NCBI GenBank assembly: GCA_003439945.1
Contig: QVRM01002466.1
Coordinates: forward strand, 657,501-721,500
Length of the DNA stretch: 64,000 bases
Direction: 5' to 3'
From: Dermanyssus gallinae
Lineage: Eukaryota; Arthropoda; Arachnida; Mesostigmata; Dermanyssidae
In this document: one piece after another, positions 22,571-33,672 of the stretch
Position numbering within the stretch: the stretch's first letter is position 1
How the letters are laid out: each line of letters opens with the position of its first letter
The notes under the pieces: generated by a model
Told to the model about the DNA's origin: nothing
What the model saw: only the letters and a program-made list of their open reading frames with translations
Databases searched by the model: none
Program-made: the position numbers and the translations under genes

Positions 22571-23339
22571 ATTTCAAAGAGTGCTATTTTCTGTGAATTG
22601 TGCTGGATGACCTAAGAGTTGTTTGCGCAGAGTTTGGGCTTCTTGCGTTGGAAGTTCTCGCGCAATTATTTCAAAATTTTGCTGTAAGATACCGGATTGA
22701 ACGTAGGACTAAGATTTTTTGGCAAATTGAGAAATAAAATTTGAGCTTTAAAAGGGTATGTGTTACGTCAGGATTAACTCCGTAGCTTTAAGTCCCTATT
22801 TTATCCTGGCCTCGAGAGACCGATCAGCGCAGGCCTGTCGTGGTAAATATACTCAGTAAATATACGAATATATACAACATATATATATATATGTCGTCAT
22901 CGTTTGAGTTCGTCAACAGCGTATGATCCCTTCTCTAGCAATCACCATTAAACGTGCGCAAAGATGTATTATTATTACTATTATTTGTAAATAACTCTGG
23001 CAGCAAAGCATATGACAGCCACCAAATATTGTATGAGATTAGCTAATGCGGCCATTATAGTATACAAAGGTCTAAAGGGTTTTCAGTCGGTAATACATAT
23101 GGCCACAAACACTTGGTATCATTGTCTACCTTTTCCACTAACAGAATTGGAGGGAGATGCGATATAGATTCAGGTGTATTTCAGGAATTCCAAATAAAAG
23201 TACATACGTTAATACAAAACCCGTAGTGTCACAAAACAAATCATTATCAGTCGAAATAATAATTAAGTAGTAGGCATCTTAATCATAGAACGCCTTACTA
23301 ACCTTTCACATTTGCGTTCTTCATTTATAGCAATACTTG
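22571..23339. other. Unassigned stretch
   Basis: A/T-rich, with no coding or repeat structure I can support apart from a short TA run at 22878-22893. Confidence 0.4.

Positions 23340-23408
<69 letters not shown>
23340..23408. repeat. (TA)n microsatellite
   Basis: About 33 TA units with a single interruption near the right end. Confidence 0.95.
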
Positions 23409-23639
23409 AATGAAGACGTCAAGCGGTAAGCATCGGTTACCGCATTAGGGAAAATGCCGACACTGTCTCAAATGAAAAAAAAAACATTTAATGAAACGCG
23501 GGGTTACACAACTACTCTGCCAAAATCTTGCCGGACGTATCTACAAGTGAAAATTAGAGAAATTCAAGAAGAAGGTTGGTGCATAATCAAGCTATTATTT
23601 AATTCAATTATGTTTATTTTAGATTAGAATATACAATTA

Positions 23640-24720
23640 ATAGGGTTTCTGCATAATGCGCTATTTTCTTCACGCGCCCGGCATGAGAAGTAATGCAACA
23701 ATTTTTGCTCAGGGCTGTGCATTCTACTGCACGGTACCTGGCACACCTTTGCAGGCAGAACCGGAAGGTGCACAGCTCTTACTTCTCGTGAAAGGCGGCG
23801 TTTAAACATACCAGGTAGTGATGACTATAAACTATGTAGCTCGTGTATACGCAGCGACTGTCACAGACCAAAGGCTCAAGGCACTGAAAACGTCCAAACC
23901 CCCGACCTCCCGTCTGGCCTGTTTGAATTTAGCTTCCCACTCCGAAATAAAACATTCGTGTGGTATTGTACGCGGCATCATCAGCCTTAATCGAATGGTT
24001 TCTGTAGCTGGTGGACAGCCTGACATGAGATACACAAAGTGGCTTCTTGCTCGGATAGGCAAGCAAAGGCAAGCACTTGCTTCACATATATTGAGAAACA
24101 CTTCTCAAGCTAGTTAAAATTCGCCAGCGGAAGGGGGCTCAACACCCTATCAAGACCAACATCAGCCCCAGAACAATCTTAAGCATGATAAGCTGCGCTG
24201 ATTATCGCTAGTTCGAGCCCTGGCCGTGCTGGTTGAATTTGTTGGACGCGGTTGTCATTGCCTTGCTGCTACAAACCTCTGCTGGAGAAAGCCTATATAG
24301 TTCTAGCACGAGAACGCGATGACGATAGATGCATTTAGACGCTATCGTGCCACATGCAACTTAGCCCATTACCAGCGTCTAAAATGTAGTTGTCAGAGCG
24401 TAAAAAAAAAAGAAGAAAAAAAGCTAAACTGCGAAGAAAACGAACAGCCTTTAGACATTGGTTGACCTTACGGAAGACAAATGTCTTCCGTACTGTTTTT
24501 TTTTATAAACGTTGTAAACGTAATGAACCCGAAGGCCAAGATACTGGAAACAGTTAACAAACTCAAATGGTTGGCCGCAGCAACGTATAACGTCTCTGGT
24601 AGCCAATCAACCTCCACGCCTGAATTTCATAGCTTTGGCCTTCCTGGTGCGCGGCGGATTGTGTCGGCCTTGCGAAATACCGGGAACATTGACAACGACC
24701 AACACTGGTGGTGTTGGTCC
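23640..24720 (-). pseudogene. LINE-A ORF2 relic, minus strand
   Basis: The minus strand from about 24660 down to 24480 is the LINE-A segment preceding the post-RT helix: its complement on the plus strand reads AKILETVNKLKWLAAATYNV, against AKILERVNKFQWLAAAKYSV style sequence at the same place in the copy at 30232-32172. Around 24110-24200 the nucleotide run atgcttaagattgtt and what follows match 30875-30920. From 24101 to 23832 the frame reads CLPIRARSHFVYLMSGCPP, then MPRTIPHECFISEWEAKF and GGLDVFSALSLWS, the LINE-A C-terminus. The terminal Cys/His region continues in another frame to about 23640 (LLHYFSCRAREE). About 200 extra bases between 24210 and 24470 are absent from the other copy. 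Multiple frameshifts make it non-functional. Confidence 0.7.
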
Positions 24721-25174
24721 CATCGAGAACATCAAAGCTTTTCAGTTCGCAGCTGATAATGTTTGAAACAACAGATCGATGACGCTGTAGTTTAATAAAG
24801 CTATTTTTCTACTGAAGCAGAATAGAAAACATAATATACGCGTTGTTGTAGATATGCACATTGTTCAGTTCTGTTAGGCAAGTCACACAATCTAATATTA
24901 GAAAAAAAGCCGCTGTTCTGCACACCCGTTAAAATAAAATATGGTTATAAAATCGCAATACAATTATACAATTCGGCATGGCGTAGTGACGACAATGTTA
25001 TTAACTAATTATTTCCGGCAATAGTCGTATTGCCGCTTAAGATCTTATTAATGTTCGCTGTAAGTTTTTTTTTATCATTGGCGTTAAGTGTAAAATCAAC
25101 GCCAGGCCGTTTGTTGAATGCTGATAGCATGTGGTGTAAAGCACATTCATAGATAATATAAGTTAGGCTTTTAA

Positions 25175-25178
<4 letters not shown>
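24721..25178. other. Unassigned A/T-rich stretch
   Basis: No feature supported. Confidence 0.4.

Positions 25179-25256
<78 letters not shown>
25179..25256. repeat. (TA)n microsatellite
   Basis: About 39 TA units. Confidence 0.95.
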
Positions 25257-25259
<3 letters not shown>

Positions 25260-28200
25260 GAAGTTACGCAAAAATATATGTTTGTTGCCATACGTTTATT
25301 TAAATGCGACACGTCTAGTTTGTAAGCAACGCGGAAAAAAAACGCCAGTATGAATATAGTAGAACGTCTGCAAATTACCATTTTGCCGGTTCCGTTATGA
25401 ATGTGACTGTTTCTAAGATGTTTTGTACTGCACTTAGTGAATCTACAATAATGATGATGACCTGACGCGTATCAAAAACCAAAATAACAATCTCTAATTG
25501 TGTTGCCAGTTCTCGATCTTAGAAGCGACGCAACGACACAGTAGTTATTTTTTTTTTTTGCAACGCATAGTTTTTCATATCGTGCATATTGCGGTGGGCT
25601 CTGAAATTTCGGCGGCGCTCTGTGTTAAACTACACAGATTTCACTATCAGTTTTGCGTTTTTCGCAGTACTGCGGTATCTTGGGAAAAACGTGCGCTTGT
25701 CACCAGCAGAACAGCTCTTTAATTGCCCAGAAGCCGCTGCGCATACGTTATGTTCGGATGGCCAGAGCAGACGGACCGAGGCTTCCATCGTGGCCAATTG
25801 TCCGTAGGTGTAGTGGAAGTCGCTTAAGGCTATAAAAAAAAATTTGCACGTCCTTCGCTCCGCCGATGTGAGGCTAGCAATTTGCCAGGTTAGCTGCCCG
25901 GCCGATGTCAAGTTATCTCCAACGAGGTATAACAAACGACCTGCAAGAAGAAGAGCCTGCGTGTTTGGCCCGAATGCTGAAATGTAGTGGTAAAGTCCAT
26001 AAATTTCACGGTCACACGCAACGCATAGAAGTTAGCCCGAGCTAGCTAAAGCTACGACCCGATGGGAGCCTAAGGCATATCCGGTTCTCAACAGAAGTGG
26101 AAGTACAAAGAAGCCTAGCGATAACTAGACTAGCTTCTTGCAAATATAGGTCGTTTGAAAAATAGCCTAAGACTTTAGGTAACATGAAACAAGAGTGTTT
26201 GAGAACTTTGATTTTTTTAATACAGATATAGTTCCAGCTCTAACGAAACACAATGCCGTTTTAAGTTGTGACCTTTTTGGTTCGGCCCAAATATCAAAAG
26301 CACGTTCAATGTTGGTTCATAGTTTGCTGATGGTCGTGCGATTATTAAGGTATCGATTTCGTTCAAATTCAGCCACAGACACTTAAGAATCGTGCTGCGA
26401 TAACTCTCGCCATTTACCTTGGCGAGAAAAAATGGGTCCAATGACACCTTTGGATTAAAGTCTGCACCAGACTGTCACATATAGCACATACAACGGCTCT
26501 TTGTGAATCAATCACGTGAGTGTTCTCGGTTCCCAGATGCGACTGTTTTGTTTATTCACACTGCCAATATGATTGCTAGTGGGATGGGCTTCGATTGAAA
26601 ATCTGCATCACGGATGCTCAATTGGCGAAATTGGTTTTGGAAATGCATAATGTACGTGCGTCGTTGGCAGATATCAGCAATTAGCGTGGAATTCGCAACC
26701 GTACTAAACCGTACCTAATTCCTCCTCAACCGCGCTGAGAGCCTAGCTGCAGACTTGGCGAATTGACAAAGTTTAGTTGCTCCAGATGGTTCATTGGCTT
26801 GAGCTCTCGCGGCACCTGAATCCTATGGAAATACATCGCTAGATTCGATTTCAAACTACACCTAGCTAAGATAAGCGAAGGACCCAGTTGTTAAGCACGT
26901 TGCTCCCAATCGAGTTTTGTGTTGAAGAAATCTCGGCCTGAGAAAGCACCAGCCTTAACGAAGAAACAGAGAAATTGTGCAGTACAAAGCCGGTTGTAGC
27001 AAAATGTTTCAGCGAAAACAGCATTAGTAGTAGTAGTAGTAGTAGTATTTATGCAGTATATGCCTAAACTGCCTATAAATATAATGATTAGTTTATTCTT
27101 TAAGCAAATTATATTTCGAATGCCATGCTATCAACATCGACTTGGTATGATGAGAAAATATCATTTTGAATAAGGCACGAAACAAGCAAAAGAGTAGTAT
27201 CGCTCGACCGCACACTACAGGCGGTTTACGCGATTACGAAATCGCACAAATTGCAGCCAGAAAGTCTCCGCCACAATGTAGAGACATCATCCTATTAACA
27301 TCGCGTTTATCCAACATTTGGATAACCTTTTGCGTTTTGGGTCCGTTCCGAACGCATGACAACCTCAAAAGAAAAAGCACATCAAATTCAGCCTCACTTA
27401 GTGGGGGTTCGCGCTTAAAAACCGGATCTACATATACGTCTGTGCATATGTGTGGTAGAAAGAAATAAATAGGATTTACCGTAATGGCTAGATCAGTTTT
27501 TCTGACCTCGAAACGAAGAAGATTTGTGCAAGTGCACAAAGAAGCACCCGTCTCAACGTCTCAACGCGCACAATGTCCGGCCGCCCGGTGACGGCTGTGA
27601 AGCTCTCACTCTCTCTGCTCCGTCGAGGCGACTTGACAATGGTCCTGTGGGCCGTTAACAAACAACTCTGCTGAGACTCTGCCTGGTGTATAGGTGCGCA
27701 TGATGATGGCTGACTTCGTTACATCAGCTGCGGCTCGTTTCGTTTCTTGGCTTTGCTTCACGTCGGACAGTTAGTTATTGTTGGGCCGGCTGCCAGTTCG
27801 CCGCGAGTCCATTTCGCAACGGACACAGCAGTACCTCATTGAGTAATGGCCGTCGTTGTTGAAGTGACCCGCAATTAGTCTGTTCCCATCCGTCGCAGCA
27901 GTCCAGTCTGCCATTCTGTGGTTGACATTTGATAGTTAACGAGATGAACAGCCTCCAAAACTAACTAAGCTTACTTCGACTGAGACAGGCAGACTAAGAC
28001 AGGCGATATGTGCGGTGCGTAACGTTCCAGTACCACAGCCTAAGGTGGTTATCCGCCGTTACGTGGCGTCACGTGAGGGCTCGCTCAATCGTGACGTCTT
28101 GGTTCTAAGTGGATATCTCGTTCCACCAACAGCTCCAAGTGGATGGGTCAGGATAAGGCCCCGGCTGTGCTGTGTACAGGCAGAGCATGCGTGTGCGATG

Positions 28201-29878
28201 CTTGCACATAGGACTAACTTGATTAGAACCAGCTTGAAGACGACGTCCTAGTTTTGACCATACATATATCTGTAGCATGTATTCTCTTTGGCGTTTTTGT
28301 TAAGACGAATGTTTCAGAACACGTGTGGGTTTACTAATAATATTTGGAAATAAATGGAAGCGCGCTTTTTCTAGGTTCGTAATGCTATGCCCTCTCGTAG
28401 TCCGTCAGAATTCGGTGTGTTAACATAGCGCCGTAAGGTTGTAACGCATTCGGTGTTTAAACACACACGTATATTTCGCGTCACAGATGAGAATGTGTTA
28501 TATAGAAATGTATGTAATAAGAATAAAATACAATGTTTTCTAATGTTTTTTTTTAAATATATATGTATACTAACTAAGCGTCTATTGCAAACTTGCAGTT
28601 TTTCCCACTAACGAACTTAAGTGAGTAAGGTTCGAAAAGCGCGTTTGTCGTTTACTTGCTTTGTTTAGAAACATAATGCCTGCGTGGAACGTTCTAAAAG
28701 ACTCTTTGGTCATGTTTAGACTGGAAGCCCTTATCTAGGTCTCCTGACGCCGAGTGTCGACTGGTGCCAGGTGATTGAATCCAAACAAAATAATAGCAGG
28801 GCTACGCGGGTCGCCTCGTTAGACGCCAAGACAGAATCTTCTCCTAGTACAAGGTAGAAGTTTATTCTAAAGGCGCGCGAACAAAAAACAAGTTTGGAAC
28901 AGCAGTGCGAGCAAATCTAAGCATAGGGGCCCTCCTGAGTGTCTTGCACGCATTGCAAAGATCTTGTTCGACAACCGCCATAGATGCCGTCATCTCGGAA
29001 AGGAGGAAGGTGGTATCTTCAGACATTGGGGTTTGACCCTCCGCCGTCGATTTGCATGCAGGCATCTTTGGCAGCAATCCTCCGAAGAAAGACAGAACAG
29101 GCCTTAGGCCACACGGAATCCGATGCCGAGACTAGGTTAAATAATGGCAGGCGAAACCTACTCTTTCTGTGCGGCACACCCATTGTCAACACCGGTGGCG
29201 AGCGAGTCGGTTGAAGGAAGCAAAGCCTAACCAATGCACAGTGTGCGGTGTCAGCTTTTATAAACAGCCGGCGAGAACGGAAGGCAGATTGCGAGGAAAA
29301 CGGGTTAAGGCGGTAATCAAACCTCGGTCTCCTGCTCGGCCTTCACTGTCTGTCGTCTTTGCAGACTTCCTAGAAGTGGCACATAGGTCTGCCTGATGGC
29401 AAGTCACTATTGCTTGCATTGTTCATTTCCGTTGCATCTATATAGGCAATTGGTTAGGCAGTCAATAAATGATTCAAAGGAGAGGGGGGGGGGGCAAGGC
29501 TCAGTTTGGGATCGCATTTGGGCTTTCAGGAAATTATTCGTACACGTTGTGGTTGTCGCTGCCACCGGCTGTTGTTTACAGCGTTTACCAGGGATAATCA
29601 AGACATCAGGTTTGCTCCAATCTCTTTCTTTCAGTTTAGCCTTACGGTGTGTGTGTGTGTGTGTTGTGTCTATACGTTGTCATGGGCCGAACGTTCAATA
29701 TGTATGCAAATGTCTTGTAGATATATTTATACATATATGCAATCGATGATTCATCATTCACGATCTACAAATAACATCGCAATCGCATCACAGCTAATGC
29801 TTTGACTAGCAGGTGTGCTCACGAAACTAAGTAGAGACGAGCAATTAATTATTCTCTAGGGAAATAACTGGATATTTG

Positions 29879-29880
<2 letters not shown>
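25257..29880. other. Unassigned 4.6-kb stretch
   Basis: Several frames of 60-117 codons exist on both strands (for example 25630-25935 minus, 27166-27468 plus, 28862-29077 minus, 29396-29749 plus), but none has a motif, splice pair or partner that I can defend. A (TAG)n run lies at 27024-27048, a (TG)n run at 29648-29664 and a G tract at 29484-29493. The section 27540-28250 is more G/C-rich than its neighbours and is the best place in this stretch to look for an exon or regulatory element. Confidence 0.35.
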
Positions 29881-29961
<81 letters not shown>

Positions 29962-29963
29962 TA
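29881..29963. repeat. (TA)n microsatellite at the left edge of a palindromic element
   Basis: About 38 TA units, then the left arm of the family-B palindromic element starts. Confidence 0.9.
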
Positions 29964-31008
29964 AGCATAAAATGTAGTGTCGCAAGACAACTAGTTCTCC
30001 AAACAAACACTAAGCACATCGTCGTGTTCTTGAGAAAATTTTGCTTCCTTCGTAGAACATATAAGGCTGAGCAGAAAATGCCACATTGTCGTTTAGAAGA
30101 GCATTTGTGAAAATTAAGTTATCTTTTACCTACACGCTCAATACCTCAAAATCATAACTCTACGATCATCCACTGCGCTCAAAGTTAGCGCATTCAGGCA
30201 TTTTATGATGATCATTTTAGTGTCAAATGTGCCACAACCCAGAGGTCATCTGTATGCAGTCTTTATTGACTGCGTCAAGGCCTTTGACAAAGCCCCTCGC
30301 TATCTGCTGGTTGAAGCATTCCAACGAGCAGGATAGGGTGGCTCTCTCCTGAGTGTGATAGCAAGTTTCTTTCAGGAGGACACCTTGTTGGTAGACGGTG
30401 AGCAGGGTGTATTAGAGATTAAGCAAAATGTGGAAACTCCGCAAGGGGACACGCTAAGCCGCGTCTCGTTTACACTCCTTCTTGCTGACCTCGTCGGTTA
30501 CGTCCGACAGGAGTACCAAAAAGCCGTAGTGGTGATGTATGCAGGTGATATCGTGGTTGCTAGGTGCCATCAAGCGCATTACCTCTATGATAGAGGCGTT
30601 CCTTGTCTCGAAGGGACTTAAGATAAACACCAGGAAGACCGAAGCCAAGAAATTCAGGCGTGGAGGTCGATTGGCTGCCAGAGACGCTATACTTTGCTGC
30701 GGCCAACCATTGGAATTTGTTAACTCTTTCCAGTATCTTGGTCTTCGGGTTCATTATACAGGAGCGACGTTCACAGCGAATATAAACGAAACAGTACGGA
30801 AGGCATTTGCCTCTCTTTGCGTGGAAGTAGGCAATGCCCGAAGACTGTCCGTTTTCTCTGCAGTGAGGCTCTTCATGCTTAAGATTGTTCCGGGGCTGAT
30901 GTGTGGTCTTGACAGGGTATGGAACCACCTCAAGCTGGCGATCTTTAACCAGCTTGAAAGGTGTTTTTCATTATATATGAAGCGGGTGCTTTGCTTGCCT
31001 ATCCGAGC

Positions 31009-31020
31009 AAGGAGCCGCTT
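31009..31020. repeat. Target-site duplication of LINE-B insertion, left copy
   Basis: aaggagccgctt, repeated exactly at 31709-31720 on the other side of the inserted fragment. Confidence 0.85.
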
Positions 31021-31708
31021 AAAATTTTTATTTATATAACTTTGCTATGTTAGCACTTTGGAGTGGACAATTGTCTCTACGCGAACGTGTGATTACGGGT
31101 TCTCTAACCCAGGGTTAGCCCAGTTCAACAATGTGCCCCGAACAGACGCTGCATTTCCTCGTTGGATGTCAAGCGACAGCCTCTGACGCAAGAGTTCGGA
31201 TGCTCTCGAGTCTCCTGTCGAAAGATTAAGGCTTCTGCCTACGCGTTGAATCAATTTGAGCGTAAGGGGGCCTGCAGTTCCCATAGTCTCGAAAGCCAAC
31301 GGACAAAATTCGTGCGGATAATCTACACTGGAATATTTTTTGCACTTGTTAGCCTCAGTTAACCTAGAAGCATGACCTGCTCGGTCCGCACCTGCACCGA
31401 CCATCGAAGGGGCTAATGAGTCGGCTACAGTTGCGTCCCAAACAAGCATGCGGCCACGCTCAAAGGGCGTCAAAGTCAGGCCGTCAGGTCTTTTTCCGTC
31501 ATCTCTCGATAGACCCGGGGGCTCTAGAACACACGGGAAGCCGGCAGATCGAAGTGCGCGACTAAAGGTGTCGTTTAGAGCGGAGTGACGTGCTCGTCGG
31601 CCTGCACTTGACGCGCATGACAGGCCATGATGGGCCAACGCGTCCACAAAATCACCACAACGACATCGGTGGGGCACGACTAGGTCAAAACCAAGCCGCA
31701 GCCCTGCG
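31021..31708 (-). mobile_element. LINE-B, 5'-truncated 688-bp copy inserted in LINE-A
   Basis: Bounded by the 12-base direct repeat aaggagccgctt (31009-31020, 31709-31720). It is oriented opposite to LINE-A, with its 3' A/T-rich end (ataaataaaaatttt in element sense) at 31021. Removing the insertion and one repeat restores LINE-A reading as R-S-R-F without a frame change. Confidence 0.85.
31093..31708 (-). pseudogene. LINE-B ORF2 C-terminus: Cys/His knuckle and PD-x15-D nuclease-like motif
   Basis: The frame is open from the truncated edge (GLRLGF) to the stop at 31093-31095, about 205 codons. It shows a knuckle HRCRCGDFVDALAHHGLSC, then AGRRARHSALND and an amphipathic stretch, then KRPDG with an Asp 15 residues after PD (GRMLVWDATV). 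After that come CPLAFETMG, LNLSTGDS and RGNAASVRG, and the end is ANPGLENP. This order (knuckle, R-H helix, R/K-P-D, D) parallels the C-terminus of the R2-like protein at 17969-20506 (knuckle, IKRHDDV, KPDLV, VLD), which is why I suspect a PD-(D/E)XK-type nuclease fold. No stop interrupts this part. RT and everything upstream are missing, so it is a fragment. Confidence 0.75.
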
Positions 31709-31720
31709 AAGGAGCCGCTT
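31709..31720. repeat. Target-site duplication of LINE-B insertion, right copy
   Basis: aaggagccgctt; pairs with 31009-31020. Confidence 0.85.
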
Positions 31721-32329
31721 TGTATATCTCATGTCAGGCTATCCACGGGCTGTTGAAACAATCCAACTAAGGCTGAAGATGCCGCGTACAGTACCTTACG
31801 AATGATTTATTTCGGAGTGGGAAGCTAAAGTCGAACAGGTCAGACGGGCGGTCGGTGGTTTGGACGTTTTCAATACCCTGCATCTTTGGTCTGGTCCTGC
31901 ATGTGACAATCGCCACGTATACACCAGGAACATAGTGCATGGTTATCACTACCTGGTATGTTCAAACGCAACGTTTCACGAGGAGTACGAGTTGTGCATC
32001 TGCCGGTTCTGCCTGCAGAGGTGTGCCAAGTACCATGCAGTGGAGCGCACAGCGCTGGACCGAAAATCGTTGCACTACTTCTCTCATCGGAAGCGTGAAG
32101 AAGATAGAGCTTCATGAAGATAAATTTGAAATGTATATTATACTCAATTTGAGTGAAGTAAACATAATTGTTATTTTAGTGTCAAATCTGTGGCAATGCG
32201 AATCGTAATTGCGGAGTAATTAAGATTTTTGAGAGTGCATGTCGAGATTGAGCGCATGCATAAATGACTTTGTCCCAGAAAGATTTGAAGAGCGATATAG
32301 GGAATTGTAGAGCTCGGTTAAGCATTTTT

Positions 32330-33095
32330 TTTTCAATATAACATAGTTTCTAAGAATCTTGTTTTGGAGTGAGATTATTACTAAACTCCGTGACACTGGT
32401 GTTGTTGCTCGACATAGGAGCACAAAATTTGCAATTGCGAAGTAATTAGTCCTCCTATAGAGAAACTACATCGTCGTATTCGAAAATAACTCGTGAATGA
32501 AGTTATTTTATTCGCCTTCACGCCCAATACCTCAAAAGCATAACCCGGTACGGCCATTCGCAGCGCTCAAAACTAACACATTCAGGCAAATGCGCATTTT
32601 ATGACGATTTTGGTACCAAATACATGCCAATGCGAGCCGTGATGGCGAAGCAATCGAGATTGAGTGCATGCATAAATGACCTAGTCCATCAAATAAATCT
32701 TACATGTCTGCATGCACTCGCTTTCGACATGCCCTCCGAGAAATCTTAATTACTTGCTTTGCCATAAGTTTTAGGTAAGGTATCAAAATGATCTCCACGA
32801 AATGCGCATTTGTCTGAATGTGTTAGTTCTGAGCGCCGGAGGGTTATGATTTTGGTTTTCTCATCTAAACGACTATATCGATTTTTTTGCTCAGCGTTAT
32901 ATTTCTTCGGAGGAAGCAGAATCTTCTCCCGAACACGACGATGTGATTCGTTTTTTTTTTAAATAGGAGGACTAGTTGTCTCGCAACAGCACATTCTATG
33001 CTTCTATGTCGGGCAAAAATACCAGTGTCACAAACTGTAGTAATTTAACTCCCTCTCCGAAACAAGACTTTTTAGAAACAATGTTCCATTGGAAA
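32330..33095. mobile_element. Family-B palindromic (foldback) element, copy 2
   Basis: The left side reads gtttctaagaatcttgtttt, then cgtgacactggtgttgttgc and cgacataggagcacaaaatt. The reverse complement of the right side reads gtttctaaaaagtcttgttt, then gtgacactggtatttttgcc and cgacatagaagcatagaatg. Internal blocks also mirror each other, such as acattcaggcaaatgcgcat on the left and atgcgcatttgtctgaatgt on the right. The two arms therefore form a long imperfect inverted repeat centred near 32715. There is no ORF. Copies with the same plan lie at 29964-32275 (interrupted) and 50390-51180. The exact ends and any target-site duplication are not clear. Confidence 0.7.
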
Positions 33096-33640
33096 AAAAT
33101 ATATAAGCTTTACAATCCTGCAATTATTTATATTGATTTTCAGAAATTTCTTTAACACTCTGTTAATATAGAAACGGCTTTCGTTCTCTACATCAGCGCA
33201 CTACTACACGGATTGTAGAAAACTGCGCGATGCCACAGCTGTCGTCACTACAAAGACACTTTTTTTGGGAGAGGACTAACTGGGAAATGCGGAATGCACA
33301 CACGGTCAGCACTGCAGGATTGTACTCAACTGCAAGTGTGGGCCGGTAGTGTGGGGCTCCAACCCACTAAAAACCAGGCATGTCCTCCTTCCCTCCCCAG
33401 CAGGGAAGTGCTGTTAGCATTACTACAAACTACTGAGGGGGGGGTTGTACCACTGAACCACCGACGCACGAAAACACCCTGCGCGTGTGCTTCTGCACTT
33501 AAGAATCTAGCTTTGAACAGACGTGCTTTTAAATTGATTTTATAAATAATAATACTTTTTGGTGAATACGTATATTGCGCGCGATCCATGCGCCTCAAGT
33601 TACGCATCAGCACATAGAGGCCAGTTAACTGACGAATGCA

Positions 33641-33672
<32 letters not shown>

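Larger units (their letters stand above)
30241..32117 (+). pseudogene. LINE-A ORF2: reverse transcriptase and C-terminal Cys/His region
   Basis: The translation begins RGHLYAVFIDCVKAFDKAPR, the RT motif with the first catalytic Asp, at 30241. An in-frame TAG at 30334-30336 interrupts it, then the frame continues to the second RT site, VVVMYAGDIVVA (the usual Y-A-D-D is Y-A-G-D, so the active site is lost). After a frameshift near 30580 the frame at 30539-31039 gives LKINTRKTEAKKF, FQYLGLRVHYTG and KRVLCLPIRARSR. The LINE-B insertion follows. At 31709 the same frame resumes as RSRFVYLMSGY in the same codon phase. A TGA follows MPRTVPYE. The tail is FISEWEAKVEQ, HGYHYLVCSNATFHEEYE and CICRFCLQRCAKYHA. 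It is dead, but it gives the best view of the family. Confidence 0.8.
30232..32172 (+). mobile_element. LINE-A copy inserted in a palindromic element, itself interrupted by LINE-B
   Basis: A 5'-truncated LINE bounded by ATTTTAGTGTCAAATGTG at 30214-30231 and ATTTTAGTGTCAAATCTG at 32173-32190 (17 of 18 identical), which I read as its target-site duplication. The 3' end is A/T-rich (gtgaagtaaacataattgtt). The coding part is described separately. The insertion at 31021-31708 is younger because it splits the LINE-A frame. Confidence 0.75.
29964..32275. mobile_element. Family-B palindromic element, copy 1, interrupted by LINE-A
   Basis: The left segment 29964-30231 (agcataaaatg...gttctcc, then acctcaaaatcataac and cgctcaaagttagcgcattcag) and the right segment 32173-32275 (tggcaatgcgaatcgtaatt, then gattgagcgcatgcataaatgac) are successive parts of the element seen whole at 32330-33095 (for example acctcaaaagcataac, gcgctcaaaactaacacattcag, gccaatgcgagccgtg, gattgagtgcatgcataaatgac). 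Between them lies a LINE-A insertion flanked by an imperfect 18-base duplication. The right arm of the palindrome is missing after about 32275. There is no coding capacity. Confidence 0.65.

Noticed and set aside
28862..29234. Minus-strand frames with Cys and basic residues, considered as a possible host exon
   Set aside because: Two overlapping frames, no clear splice sites and no recognised family.
30560..30928. 122-codon minus frame conserved with a plus frame at 24481-24756
   Set aside because: Antisense of LINE-A ORF2 in two oppositely oriented copies.
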